A stretch of 64,000 nt of DNA from Vanilla planifolia (Eukaryota; Streptophyta; Magnoliopsida; Asparagales; Orchidaceae), in NCBI GenBank assembly GCA_023846275.1, contig JAIUJO010001776.1, positions 20,001-84,000 on the forward strand, read 5' to 3'. Within the stretch, counting starts at the first letter, position 1; each line of letters opens with the position of its first letter. Shown here piece by piece: positions 10,861 through 23,479 of the stretch. The notes below the pieces were generated by a model, which saw only the letters and a program-made list of their open reading frames with translations, made no database searches and was not told the DNA's origin. The position numbers and the translations under genes are program-made.

Positions 10861-12128
10861 ATAAATCAAAAGATGTTAATTGAAAGCATAATATTGAAAA
10901 AAAAAACTATAATGATACTAATGTTAAAAAAAAACATAATTGAATTTAACAGTAATTCAAACAAGGGGTGCACAAGAAAAAAATATTATGTAACAATATG
11001 ACTAACCATAATATAACTCAATATTTATAAAATACAACATTGTATTTTAAGACATGGATGTTAATTTTAACATGTTGATTAAGATCTAGCATGAATAATA
11101 GAAGCTTGGTAGCAAACCAAAATATTATTAAAATGTTTTAAGCAAAGTGTAGTAGGAAAGCAATTACTCCAACTTCTAAATGGGAAAATTTATATAATTA
11201 TATTAATGCTTAATACTTTCTCAATTTTTCTCCTAAATTCAGTTGTGAGAACTTCAACATTTCTTATACAATTTTTGGAATAACACATTATGTATTTATT
11301 GCTACATTCTCCCCTATAATTATCAAACCAAGTGTTATGACATTTCTTGGGTTTTATATTTTAGTAAATAATCTAAAGGCTCAATACACATTGGATTGTA
11401 TAAGAAGACTATCAAATAAGCCTTTCTCTTAATTGTTGAACATATAACTTTACTAATTCACTTTGAGCTCACTCTTAAATATTAAAAAGACATCAATAAT
11501 GATTCTATCATCTAATCCATCACTATTATTGATTGAAGAATAACCATATGTACTATAGAAGTAAATCACACTAACTTTTCATCTCTATATTTCTAGGAGC
11601 AGATTTCGAAAAACTCTAATCTTGCTCCAAATATGTTAATTGTTTTTATACCAATTGATGAAAATTTTAATAATAAAGACCAATGAAATACCTAAGAGTT
11701 TTATCTTTTTCTATTTATAATCCTAAAAGAAAATTCAATTTAACTTTATCATAAGCACCAAGTTTTAAAATTAATTTCAAAGCTACAAAATGATTTAACC
11801 ATAACCTCAAAAGTCTTACTACATTTTAATTTTCAATTACTAATCACAAGACTATTAAATCATGATTCATAATGAAAATCTTATCAACTCACTCATGGTC
11901 TTGACTTCTTCAAAACTATTTATTTCATCAAAATTACAATGGTGTACATTACCTAACAATTTTAAAAGATATGATATTGATCAATATAAAATCTAAGAAG
12001 ATAGTCATTCTATCCTACTCTAAGTAATCTAAGGACCACATACATTTTGCAAGTGAGTCACATCCAAACTCACAAAGCAAGGTTTGTCTCCATTGGTCCT
12101 ACTTATGGAGACACACCATCACAACTAT

Positions 12129-13373
12129 CTATGATTTAATTTTTGAAACCCAAGCCATCTTGGGTTCAGAAGTGATAGTGTGTGAAGTAGATGATTTTAT
12201 AAAACTATTTTTAACATGGGTGCCTTTAGGAATCCATACACATTTGTCTTGTTTTGAAATGATAGACTTCCTAATGGGGCAATCTAAAGAGATGTGTCCA
12301 AGTTCAGTACAATAATTGCATACAACAGAAGATCTAGCATGAGAATAAGATGTATGTAAAATAGAACTATGTGATGTCTTATTTTCATGAATATATGATC
12401 TCTTCAGTCTATACTTATCATGCAAACATCTATTATCACTTAACACATGACAATTGGATAAGGCATGATGGGACAAGTGTGTAGACAATTTTGCATGTGT
12501 AGAAATACAAGATGAAACATTAGTTGTAACATGCTGATGACTAGTATTCTTCTTCACAACATAGGATGAGTGAACATGATATGGCACATGTGAATGAACA
12601 TGAGAAGTAGAGGCAATTGAAGATGTATCAATAAACTTAGCCTTTAAATCAACTAGTTCTTTTTCAAGCATATCAAAAGTAGCTAATTTTTCCTTAAGCA
12701 AGGAACTTTGTTTTCTTAAGCATTCATTCTCAGAAGTTAAAACATCAATACATGAAACATGCTTAGATAATTCAACTTCATAATCCTTCCTTGATTCTTG
12801 CAAACATGAAACATTAGAAATATGCACTTGCACTTGACTAGTTAGAGAAACATTTTCTTCTTTAAGTGCAACACATTGTTCATGCAATTCACTTATCCTA
12901 GATTCTTGTTTAGTACAAACTTTTTTAAGATCAAGATACTTTTTGCTCAAATTTTTATATTCAATTGCTAACTCCTCAAAACATTCTAACAAATCATCAC
13001 TAGATTCAGAAGCATTTTCATTAGAAGAACAACTAATATTTGAAATATTTTTACCTCCATGATTTCCTTTTGAAATGAGTTTCTTCTTCTTCTTCTTCTT
13101 CTTTTCCTTCTTCTTATGGTTCTTCTCCTTCTTTTTATCATCATCACATGCTTGGAGTTGAACTTCACCATACAACCTGTCTAATTCCTGCATCATCTCA
13201 AAACTAGATGTGAAGGTACACACTTTAATACCAATTTCTTGAGATAATGCACAAAATAAGTAATTCACTCCTTTAGCATTCAATTGAAGTGACATTCTTG
13301 ATATATCACTATTATCTTGAGGAACTACAAATGGATGAACAAAGTAATCCCAAACATTATAATCAGCATTCAT
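12129..13373 (-). CDS. gag: Copia-type Gag polyprotein, second copy, 414 residues
   Basis: Nearly identical to the Gag at 6946-8256, with the same lysine-rich run (one Lys longer, in line with one extra TTC triplet), coiled coil, CCHC knuckle and VWIPKG end. The readable frame is shorter at its N-terminus than in the other copy, so I count it as lightly damaged, with about one break. It belongs to the upstream unit, which has both LTRs. It also lacks any pol neighbour, so the missing pol was a property of the element before it was doubled. Confidence 0.82.
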   Translation of the reverse strand: MNADYNVWDYFVHPFVVPQDNSDISRMSLQLNAKGVNYLFCALSQEIGIKVCTFTSSFEMMQELDRLYGEVQLQACDDDKKKEKNHKKKEKKKKKKKKLISKGNHGGKNISNISCSSNENASESSDDLLECFEELAIEYKNLSKKYLDLKKVCTKQESRISELHEQCVALKEENVSLTSQVQVHISNVSCLQESRKDYEVELSKHVSCIDVLTSENECLRKQSSLLKEKLATFDMLEKELVDLKAKFIDTSSIASTSHVHSHVPYHVHSSYVVKKNTSHQHVTTNVSSCISTHAKLSTHLSHHALSNCHVLSDNRCLHDKYRLKRSYIHENKTSHSSILHTSYSHARSSVVCNYCTELGHISLDCPIRKSIISKQDKCVWIPKGTHVKNSFIKSSTSHTITSEPKMAWVSKIKS

Positions 13374-13601
13374 AATAAAACTTTAAAAGCATTTTTCCAA
13401 ATATTATAGTTGTCACCCACAAACAAAGGAGGACAATCCATAGCAATTTAGAAGTGATAGCCAAATAAAATCGAAAAACAATAATTAAACTTCTTTTGCA
13501 ACTAAATCGATAAAACACTATAATTAAGAACACAATTCACCAACCACTAAAGGAATAAGATTTGAATCTTCTCTTAGGAATTGCTTCCCTCGATATAACC
13601 C
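13374..13601 (-). other. Leader and N-terminal region of second gag copy
   Basis: The region between the readable gag frame and the primer site, matching about 8190-8416 of the other copy. Confidence 0.65.
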
Positions 13602-13613
13602 GCTCTGATACCA
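13602..13613 (-). other. Primer-binding site, initiator Met-tRNA type
   Basis: Same TGGTATCAGAGC on the minus strand as in the other unit, two bases from the LTR end at 13616. Confidence 0.95.
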
Positions 13614-13615
13614 AT

Positions 13616-15859
13616 TGTTGGAAACTTGCGTGTTACAAGAGGGGGGGTGAATTGTTCCTTTTACAAATTTTTAAACAATTTTAAAGTTAATTACAATAGT
13701 AAAGAGAAATTATGAGCAATGAAGTAAAGAATGAAAAGCACACACAATTTCAAGTGGTTCGGCAAAACCTTTGCCTACATCCACCCCTAGCTGACCCAGC
13801 CAGGCTTCACTATTAAACACTGCCTTTTGCCCAACCGGCGGGTAGGCCGAAACCCTCACAACAACCAATCAACCCAATTGGTACCAACCAAATACAATCA
13901 ACAGCAGCAAGACACGCTGCACACTCACAACAACAAAGCTGTTACAATTTTGGCAAGAAAACAGATTTCAGCTTTCAAGTAAAAGTTTTACCTCAACCTG
14001 TACCACAATCCTTTAATCTTAATTTGTGACACAACTACTAAACAAGTATTAAAAATGCTTAACTAAAAAAAATTCAACAATATAAATTTCGTTAAAAACA
14101 CAAATTATTTGGAGCTCTTAACTATAAGTCCTTGTGTACTTAGAGCTCATACTTAACAATTAAATCTAATTAATTAAACTTAAGATAATGAAAGAAATCA
14201 CTTTTCAAACCGCAGCTTAAAAAAGAAACAAACGCACTTCTGAACGCGCTTCAAAACAGGACTACGCGCCTCTGAACGCGCTTTCCAAACAGGACAATGC
14301 CCAAATCGCGTTTGCGAGAGGCGTTGTTCTGTTTTAGGCGGAAGAGTTGTTCGGAGGTGATTTGGTCTGAAATTCGACGCAATAGAAATTCGAAACTGAT
14401 AAGTTGTATTCCAAAAAGCTAATAGAGATTCCAAGGCGTGAAACAACAATCAAATTTGGTGAAGATTGGTCCGAAAAATAAAGATCGCCGAAGCTTGGAT
14501 AACGGAAAAGGTTTGCTGTAAATTCAACCTCAATCTAAGTAGCTAAGCAAAGTATAAGATGTAGTTGAGTAAGCAATTGTAAAATAGAAAAGAAAGAGAA
14601 CGAAACGTGCAAATTTGAGGCGAAATGATCGCGTTCCGTTTTGGTCCGAGAAGGCTGAGGAAGACGATGAACAGTAAAATTGCGCAGTTTCCGTTCGTCT
14701 TGTTTGAAGAATTTTTGCGTTAAGTGCTTGTCCTTTCTCTTCAAAATTAATCCCTTTTATAGAAGAGGGCTGATCAACAATGTTGATTAAGCCGTTTTCT
14801 TCCAACGGCTAGAAGAGGAGAAGAAAATAAATTTAAAGCATATAGCCGTTGCGCCGGAAAAACAGAGAATGAAAACCGAAAAACGCTTTTTAGTCCCACA
14901 TTGCCTGTTGGTAGGGAGAAGTGGCGCATATAAGAGTTCACCTCTCTTTTTCCTTCAGCCGAAAACATTGGGGTTGGCTGCCCCCAGGTGCGGTTGGAAA
15001 GTCAATACCCAAGCCGACCTGTTAAGAGCATATCGGGTCAAATATGACCCGAACCCGAATTAAGAACTCTGGCTGTGTTTGCGCCCTTATAGTCGTCCCC
15101 TTAAGTTCTCGCCTAGCTGGTTCGGCGTGGTTCCGGTTCGGCGTTAACCGAACCCCTTTTTTTTTCGGTTTGGCGTAAAGCGAAAATCGGAAATAAAATT
15201 TTGAAAGCTTTAATAACTAATAATTATATTTTTATTTAAACCAAAATAAATATGGTGTAAAATATTGGTTATACAAGTCAATGACTTGTTTAATCACAAC
15301 ACCTTCTTAAATGTAAGCCTCATACGTAGAGTTGCACTAATACGATATATAAAATCGTATGGTACAACCCTTAGGCAATTAAATAAGAGAGATATTAACC
15401 AAATTAATAACTATAATTACCAATGTAATGATGTCAAACTGATCGATTAAAGGTTAATTAAAAAACATCCTAATGTAATTCTAATAAAGATATGTTGCAT
15501 TGTATGAATCTCAAAAATGCAATCCTAAGTGTCACATATTGATTAACAGGATGGGTTTATCAATCTAACCTTGATAATGTAGTATATGAAAATCTCCAAG
15601 TGGTTTTGCCACGCCACAAGGAGAACCTGATTGACTCTCATGAGCTGACGTTTGAGAGTCGTTCTTGAGCCATGCCACTAATGAACTTTGACAATGCTTT
15701 TCATGTGGATCGCTCTATGGATTAATCGACCAAGCTCTCCAATCTCCTAATCCCTGTAAGCACTTGAGAAGCATGATCTGAAATACATTCAACAAATCAT
15801 TAACATTAGTACAATGGTTTTGTACTCATCAAACTCGTGGTGCACAAAGGGGTTCAACA
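13616..15859 (-). mobile_element. 5' long terminal repeat (2244 bp)
   Basis: Runs from TGTTGGAAAC to GGTTCAACA on the plus strand and aligns end to end with 8431-10673, with roughly a dozen differences. The outer edge joins 5S spacer sequence at 15860. Palindromes at 15035-15050 and 15135-15154 match those in the other LTR. The flanking five bases AGACA could be one half of a target duplication, but the other end of the element is lost, so this cannot be checked here. Confidence 0.93.
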
Positions 15860-16241
15860 AGACAAACATAGATAAGAAAAAAGTCATAGTTGTGTGATTA
15901 TTATCTTGAGGATAATGAACCATAAAAAATGTTTTAAATTATTGAATGATGTATTTCAAAAACATTATGCTCATTATATCTTTCATGTGTTAATTAATAA
16001 AAAAAGTTACATAAATTTGAATTTTTGAAAAACTAAATTAAAGTTATTATTTTTTGTTATCAAATGATGTGCCATACTTATTGATATTTGAAATTTATAA
16101 TAATATTCTAAGATTATTATTAATAATTAATTACAAAATGTTAACTATAAAGTATCTTTTTAATAATTTAATTTTTTTTAATATTAACATGTTATTAAAA
16201 CAATTTTTCATTCATTATGAAAAGTAATGTTACGAAACATT
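15860..16241. repeat. 5S spacer fragment at the retroelement edge
   Basis: Begins AGACAAACATAGATAAG and carries TCATAGTTGTGTGATTATT at about 15884, the segment that lies just upstream of a 5S gene elsewhere in the array. The 5S that should lie to its left is replaced by the copia element. The GA block is missing from this spacer, so it is a shortened unit. Confidence 0.85.
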
Positions 16242-16358
16242 ATGTGCAACACAAAAACTTATCAAAAGATCAACCATCCTAGTAATACTCTCACCTAAGC
16301 TTACTTAACTTTAGAGTTGTATAGGATCCAGTGCTATAATATTGGTATGATAAAACAT
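16242..16358 (-). pseudogene. 5S rRNA pseudogene 1
   Basis: A normal 5S rRNA is a ribosome large-subunit component made by RNA polymerase III from internal A, IE and C boxes. Here the plus strand keeps GTGCAACAC (3' end), a decayed A box (TTACTTAACTTTAGAG) and GGATCCAGTGCTATAAT. It keeps the GGATCC that most later copies have lost. Full length, but with substitutions throughout. Confidence 0.88.
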
Positions 16359-17388
16359 TTATTTAAAATAAATAAATAATTAAAGAAAATTAATCTTCCT
16401 AAAAGTTTCTAAATTATAAAGTTAATATACTTTTAAAATTTTTATATGCTTGTCATAAATATATTTATATTTTTTAATAAGAATATTTTATTTAAAAAAA
16501 TAATAAAAAAAATTACATCAAATATTATTTTTTATAACATAATTGTTAATACATAAGATTTTTATTCATTATGTTGTCATTTTTATAAATTAAAAAACTT
16601 AAATTACTTACTTAATTGATGGAAAAAAGAGATGATAGAGTTAGAGATAAATATTTATTTAGAGAGAGAAAGTCAATGATCAATAAGAGCAAAATAGAAA
16701 AGAAAATAATAATACAGAGAGGCCAAGAAGAATATAAGGAGATAAAAAATATAGAGACAAATAAAAGAATAAAAATAAGAGAGAAGAAAGTGAGAGACAC
16801 TGACATAAAAAGAAAAAAGTGAGAGAAATAATTAAGTAGTCTTAATAATTAATATTATAATACTTATTAAATATAATAAATTAATCATAAATAACATTTA
16901 TTAATAAGTTAATGATTTCATAGTTAAGAGAATATTATTTTATTTACAATAAAAGTCAAAAAGTTTTATCCAATAATAAATATTATAACTATCATAATAT
17001 ATAATCCTAATTTGACATAAGATAGATAATAAACATAAATAATATTTTGCATTAATGATATATATATATTTATAATTTCTTAATATTCTATACAATGATA
17101 TTAATATTTTAAAAAATTCCTATACACATCATATAAATACTATTACGAACTTAAATAAATTCTATTTTTTGTAATTTATATGAACTATAATAAAGTTATT
17201 ATTTCATTATATCATATGATGAATATTCATTATTATATAAAATTGATAATAATATTCGGACATTGTTAACAGTAGTTTATTAAAAAAGTAATAATAAACT
17301 ATTATTTATAATAATTTAAATTTTAAATATTAATATTTTATTAAAATTAGTTATGTTACATTAGAAAAAGAAATATTATGAAAAAAAT
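16359..17388. repeat. 5S spacer, typical unit (about 1.03 kb)
   Basis: Shows the standard layout, with the GA-rich block at 16617-16830, followed by AT-rich sequence and TATCATATGATG near 17212. A run of A (T on the 5S strand) just before copy 2 may be the remnant of its polymerase III terminator. Confidence 0.8.
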
Positions 17389-17505
17389 ATGTACTATACT
17401 AAGGCTTCTTAAGAGGTCACCAATCCCAATATTACACTCACCTAAGCATTTTTAACTCTAGAGTTCTAACGAGATCTACTGTTGTAGTGCTAGTGTCGTC
17501 GCATA
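17389..17505 (-). pseudogene. 5S rRNA pseudogene 2
   Basis: Keeps AAGAGGTCACCAATCCCA and GAGTTCTAACGAGATCTA. The 5' end GTGTCGTCGCAT retains CpGs, which is rare in this array. The A box is damaged (GCATTTTTAACTC). Confidence 0.88.
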
Positions 17506-18701
17506 GACAAACAAAAGATGAAATATGGTAGCTGTGTGATTTTTGTAAAGGCAATGAACCATTTTTAAAATTTCCTAATTATTAAGCATATATACTTCTA
17601 AATAAAATTTAAGCTTATTAAATTTCATATAATATATTCTAATATCAAATTTTTTTATAAAATTAATAAAAGAAACTAAATTAACTAATTTTTTTTATAA
17701 TATTAAAATTAATAAATAAGATTTTTTTCATTATGTCATCATTTTTATAATAACATAATTTACTAAGCAAATATGAATTATGAAAAATATATTGATTATA
17801 AATATTATGTATTAAACTATGCAACAAAATATATTTTAGAAATGTAGTTAATTGATGAGTTAAAAAAGATATAATGGAGATGAAATTTTATAAAAGGCAG
17901 AGAAAGTCACTCATTACAAAGGGAAAGATAAGGAAAAAATAATAATTAAGAGAGATAAGAAATGATTGAATGAAGTCAAACAGAAAAGAGAGAATGCAAA
18001 AGAGATAGAGAGAGATGAAAGATGATTTAATAAATTATATAAAAAATGAGAGAACATAGAGGAGATAAAGAGAATAAAACAAAAAAGTGAAAGGGAGATA
18101 AATTAGACTATAGAAAAGGATAATGGAGAGATAAGTGAAGAATAATATAAGAAGATAATTAATGAAGAAACAAATAAGAGAATTATAATAAGATAGTGTA
18201 AAAAGTAAGAAAATATGAGAGAAATGAGATAATCTAATACAAATAAGAGAAACAATTTAGTAATAATTAAATTTTTAAAATTAATCCAATAATATTAATA
18301 AAATATAAGAGGGTAGTAAAATAAAATATTAAATAAAACTAAAATATAAAATATTTTAATTTTATTACGATTTTATTTTTTTAATAAATATTTAAAAAAT
18401 ATTTTGACTAGTAATTAAATATTATTTTTGACATGTAACATTCTATAATAAAATATTTCTATATTTAAAAAATTCTATGCATAATATTAAACTCAATTGA
18501 AATTAGTATTTTATTATATCACATGATGTGTTATATTTACTATTATTTGAAATTGATAATAATTGCATAAAGTTATTATTAAAAATTAGATATTAAAATA
18601 GTAATAATAAACTATCATTTATAACAATTTGTTTATTTAAATAATTCAATGTTATAAAAATTAGTTATTATTCATTAGAACCAAGAATGTCATGAAACAA
18701 T
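17506..18701. repeat. 5S spacer (about 1.2 kb)
   Basis: Upstream-type segment (GTAGCTGTGTGATTTTTG near 17528), then the longest GA-rich block of the array (17868-18250, unusually partly duplicated), then standard AT-rich sequence. Confidence 0.78.
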
Positions 18702-18819
18702 ATATGAAACATAAGGACTTCTAAATATATCTCCCATCCCAATAGTAATCTTTCCCCAAGAATGCTTAACTAGGGGTTCTAATGGGATCCAATCAAATAA
18801 TACTAATGGTGTCATACAT
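18702..18819 (-). pseudogene. 5S rRNA pseudogene 3
   Basis: Recognisable from CTCCCATCCCAATAGTAAT, CCCAAGAATGCTTAACT and GGTTCTAATGGGATCCAAT. The 5' terminal part is strongly changed (ATGGTGTCATACATT). Confidence 0.85.
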
Positions 18820-20502
18820 TCACGTAAAAGGTAAAAATACTAATATTATTATTATTATGTTAAAGATAATGAACAATTTTCAAAATTTTCAAAATTATCA
18901 AATATATGTACTATAAAAAAAATAATTTATGTAATAAATATAAATAAAAATGGTATACCTATCATAAATATGATTTATTAAACTTTGTAACATCAGTGGT
19001 TTCCTTAAAATTTTTAACTGATGGATTGAAAAAGAGATAATGGAAATAAAAGTAACTATCTAAATAGCAAGAAAATCACTGAATGATAAGAGTAAAATAA
19101 ATAAAAAAATAATAGAGAGAGGTTAGAGATAATTTAATAAAGAGAAAAAGAAAAAAGACAACATAACAAAGATAGAGATAACAAATAAGTGAAAGAGAAA
19201 GAAAAGAGAAAATAGGACTAAAGTTGTAATCATAAATTAGTTATGATATTATAATCATATATTAGTTATAATTTATTATAATTGATATAAGCTGTTTTAC
19301 TTAATATTAAAATAAACTAAAGTTATTACTTTATTATATCTATATGATGTGTCACATTTATTATTATATAAATAGATGTAATGATATAAAATTATTTTTA
19401 ATAATTCATTACTAAAATAGTACTTATAAGCTATCTTTTTTAATAACTTAATATTTTTATATTAAAATGTCATTGAAGTTAATTATCATTCATTAGAGAG
19501 TAGAATGCTTTGGAAAAATAAGTACAACAAGAGAACTACTCAAAAAATCACCCTTCCCAATACTATTCTCACAAAAGGATGCTTATCTTTTGAGTTTTAA
19601 TGAGTTCTAGTATTATAATATTATTATGATAGAACATGCATGTAAAAATAAAAAAATCTTAGTTATGTGATTTTTATGTTAAAGATAATCAACCATTAGA
19701 AAAGATAATAAAGACATAACCTTTTTATAAGATAAAAAAGCCACATATTGGTAATGACAAAATAAAGAGAAAATAATAATATAAAGAGAGATGACTTCAT
19801 GGTCATGATAAGAAAAAAAGAACGAAAAAACCTAAAAAGTGAAAGATGGAGAATTTAGAATGTAAAAAAGATAGAGAAGAGAAAGAAATAAGGTAGAATA
19901 TAAGATTGTAATGAATGAAGTTTCAAAGAAGAGAATAATAATAAGAGAAAAAAGTTAAAGAATGTGAGGGACATTGAGATAAGTAGAAACAAATGAGATA
20001 AATAATTAAATAAAATTTAAAATTTAATAAATTAAATTATAATATTTATAAAATTTAAAAACTCAATGATATATTATTTAAAAATTATAATATAAAAAAA
20101 ATTTAATTATTATTTTATAATATTGGAAATAGTTAATTAATATTTTAACTATTGTATAAATATTATTTTAAATCATAATGTTCAATAATATTTTTCATTT
20201 TAAAAGAAATCTATATTTAAAAAATTCTATACACAACATACATATATTATTATAAAAAATTAATTCATTTTTTTAATAATTGATATAACTTATTTTGCTC
20301 AATAACAAACTAAACTAAAATTATTATTTTATTATATCATATGATATGTGATATCTATTATTATAAAAAATTGATAATAAAGTGTGAAGTTATTATTAAA
20401 TATTAATTAGAAAATAAATTTTATAATAATTTATTTTCTTTTATTTAATAATGTTATGAAAATTAATTGTTGTTTATTAGAAAAAGGTATGTTTTAAAAA
20501 AT
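18820..20502. repeat. 5S spacers around pseudogene 4
   Basis: Two shortened spacers (about 700 and 860 bases) on either side of pseudogene 4. GA-rich blocks lie at 19022-19230 and 19700-19985. In the second, the segment between the 5S and the GA block is largely deleted. Confidence 0.75.
19520..19639 (-). pseudogene. 5S rRNA pseudogene 4
   Basis: Weakest of the early full-length copies. TCACCCTTCCCAATACTATT and GGATGCTTATCTTTTGAG align with the C-terminal and A-box parts of 5S. The 5' end retains ATTATGATAGAACATGC. Confidence 0.78.
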
Positions 20503-20621
20503 ATGTGCAACATGAGGACCTTTTAAGTGGTCACCCATTAAAATACTAATCTTGCTAAAGTATGCTTCACTTAAGAGTTTTAATAAGATCTATTGCTATG
20601 ATGCTGGTATGGTCAAACATG
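20503..20621 (-). pseudogene. 5S rRNA pseudogene 5
   Basis: Well kept at both ends: ATGTGCAACATGAGGACC at the 3' end and ATGCTGGTATGGTCAAACAT at the 5' end. The middle has lost the CCAAGC core (TAAAGTATGCTTCAC). Confidence 0.88.
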
Positions 20622-21841
20622 GTTACAAAAGATAAAAAATTGAAATTGTATGATTATTGTCTTAAAGATAATAAATAATTGCTAAAGTTTCTTAAACTAT
20701 AAAGTATATAAACTTTTCAAAAATACTTTGTGCTTATTTTTTATGTTAAAATATGTCCTAATATCAACACTTTATTTATATATAATTAATAAAAAATACT
20801 TAAACTATTATTTTTAATAACATAGTGATTAATACAAATGTTTTTCTTCTATTATGTTATAAATTTTATAAATAAAAAATAAATTTCCTAATAAATATAA
20901 ATAAAAAATTTATATTTTTCATAAATATTATATATTAAATTATACAACTTATAAGATTCCTTAAAATTATTTGCTATGGGTGAAAAAAGAGATGATAAAG
21001 ATAAGAATAACTATTCTATAAGAGAGAAAGCCATAAATTGATAATAAAAAATAGAAAAAAAAATACTAGAGAGAGATTAAGATGTTTTAAGGAAGAAGAA
21101 AAGAAAAAGAAGGATATAGAAGAGATAAAAAAATAAATAAATAAGTAAAAGAGAGAAATTAAAATACAAAGAAGAATAGAGGTGAGGGAGAAGTAAAAAA
21201 GAATATAAAAAATAGAGAATAAAAAGACAAACAAAATAATTACATTAAAAGAGAAAAGAAAGTGAGAGAATTCTAGAGATATTAAGATACAGAAAAAAAT
21301 AAATAATAATAATAAAATATGAAAATTATTTTTTCATTATTAATTTTTAGAATATTAAAAGTATTGAAATAAATTTTGATTATAATTTTAATAGTTTTGC
21401 ACAACTAAAATTTTAAAAGTTATTTAGATAAAAAATAATATATTTATGTTAATATGTTATCTTTATATGAGATGACATAAATAATAAATTTAAAGAATTT
21501 TTAGCAATAATGGTATAATTTTACATATTCTAAAATATTTTCATCTTTAAGAAATTCTATACATAATATATATATTACTATAAATATAAATTAATTATAA
21601 TTTCTTATAATTGTTATAAGTTATTTTACTAAATATTAAATTAAAGTTATTATTTTATTATATCATATAATGTTTAAAAGTTTTTATTATATGAAATTGA
21701 TAATAGTATTATAAAATTTTTATTAACAAATAATTATTAAAATGGTAATTAAGAAATGTTTTACCAATTTAATATTTAAACATTAAAATGTTATTAAAAT
21801 TAATTGATATTGTTTAGAAAAATAAATGCTATGAAAAAAGT
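20622..21841. repeat. 5S spacer (about 1.2 kb)
   Basis: Complete layout with AAATTGTATGATTATTGTC near 20640, GA-rich block at 20985-21300 and AT-rich remainder. Nothing else is seen. Confidence 0.78.
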
Positions 21842-21960
21842 ATGTGCAACACAAGAACATCTTAAGAGGTTACCCATCCAATAATATTCTTACTTAAGTA
21901 TGCTTAACTTTAGTGTCCAAATGAGATCTAATGCTATAATCCTGGGGTGGCCGAACATGC
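21842..21960 (-). pseudogene. 5S rRNA pseudogene 6
   Basis: Keeps ATGTGCAACACAAGAAC, GAGGTTACCCATCC, TATGCTTAACTTTAG and CGAACATGC. Full length, about 119 bases. Confidence 0.88.
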
Positions 21961-23479
21961 TTGCAAAAGACAAAAATTTAGTTGTGAGATTATTGTCTTA
22001 AAGATAATGAACTATTTCTAAAGTTTTCTAAATTATTTAGTTGATATAGTTTACAAATTCTTTATACGCATATTAAATGTCATAATATATTCTAATATGA
22101 ATATTTTATTTATATAAAATTAATAAAAAAAATTACATGAAATATTATTTTAGATAACATAGATATTAATACATATGAATTTCATCAATTATGTGATAAT
22201 TTTTATAAATAAAAAAATAAATTACGTAATAAATAAAAATAATTTTAAAGATATATCTATCATAAATATTATAAATATTTAGATAATATTTTTACCTTTA
22301 ATTTGATATTTTTTATTCATTCTTAAAATATAAAAAATTAAGTAAATAATATATATTATAATTATGCTCACATATTATCTCTACATAACATAACATAGAT
22401 AATAAATGTATAGAACATTTAATAATAATGATGTAAGTTTTTAGTTTTTAATACTCTTTAAAATTAAATTGCTTTTTTGAAAACTTTATTAAACCTATAA
22501 ATAAAAATTTAGATTACTTAAAAAATCGAAATAAAAAATATTTTTATTTCATACAAAGTATATATATTAAATTATACAAAATGAAAGGTTTGTTAAATAT
22601 CTTTGATGGGTTGGAAAAAAGATGATGGAGATGAAGATCACTATTCTTTATGAGAGAGAAAGTCACTAATTGATAATAGTAAAATAAAGAGAAAAAGGCA
22701 ATAAAGAGAGATTAGAGATTATTTAATGAAGAAGAAAAGAAAAGATAGAACATAGAGTTGATAAGGAGAATAAGTAAATATGTTAAAGAGAGAAATTAAA
22801 AGTAGAGAAGTATAGAAGAGAGAAAGGTCAAGAAAATATAAGATAGAGAATGAAGAGATAAATAAAAGTAAAAAAATAAAAGAGAGAAAGAATATTAGAG
22901 ACATTAAGATAAAGAGAAAAAAGTAGAAAAATTAATAAAAAATTAATTTTTAATAATTAAAAATTATAATATTTTTAAATATAATAAGTTAATAATACTT
23001 AATAATAATAAAATATGAAAACTATTTAAGATTTATTATTATTTTAGAATGTTATAATTTTTTGGAGAATATTTCTATTATTAATTTAATGTAATTTTAT
23101 TCATTCTTAAAATTTTAAAATTTAAGTAAATAATAAATACTATAATTATGTTGATGTACTATCTTTATGTGATGTAAAATTGATAAAAAACATAAACAAT
23201 ATTAAAAAAATAACGATATAATTTTAGATTTTTTTAAAAAATAATGTTACCATGTTTAAAAATTCTATACTAACTTATATATGCCTTTATAACATAAATT
23301 AATTATAATTTATTTTAATATATATATGTTATTATACTTAATATTAACTAAATTTATAATTAATTACTAAAATGGTAATCATAAACTCATTTTTTTTTAA
23401 ATTTAACTTTTTTTAATAATAACATGATATTAAAATAAAAAATTAGCATTCTTTAAAAAAGGAATAAATTAATAAAAAT
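21961..23479. repeat. 5S spacer, enlarged (about 1.5 kb)
   Basis: Longer than usual because an AT-rich segment resembling the late part of the spacer (about 22290-22500) also occurs before the GA-rich block at 22610-22925. This looks like an internal duplication by unequal exchange. No trace of an extra 5S is seen. Confidence 0.7.

Larger units (their letters stand above)
10687..12128 (-). other. Non-coding internal region of copia element, full copy
   Basis: About 1.44 kb between gag and the 3' LTR with no sizeable frame. It includes the two extra polypurine tracts at its LTR end. From 11040 it matches 5857-6945 almost perfectly. The space where pol would be expected is far too short for it. 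Confidence 0.8.
5857..15859 (-). mobile_element. Young gag-only Ty1/copia (Sirevirus-like) element, LTR-internal-LTR-internal, truncated
   Basis: Two head-to-tail copies of a unit of about 5.18 kb match almost base for base (5857-10673 and 11040-15859). In minus orientation there is an LTR (15859 to 13616), primer site, gag, non-coding internal sequence, polypurine tracts, a second LTR (10673 to 8431), then a second primer site, gag and internal sequence that stops at the TTC array. There is no pol, so it depends on another element's enzymes. This matches the gag-bearing non-autonomous class often called TR-GAG. Sharing of the middle LTR is the usual product of unequal LTR recombination. By eye the LTRs differ at roughly a dozen sites in 2.24 kb, about 0.6%. 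That implies a few hundred thousand years at commonly assumed plant LTR rates (an inference). One gag frame looks whole and the other has about one break. Confidence 0.9.

Noticed and set aside
16612-16822. Small frames over the GA-rich spacer blocks, on both strands (and about 20 similar ones up to 58000)
   Set aside because: They recur because the GA blocks recur, are not conserved in frame between units, and have biased composition only.
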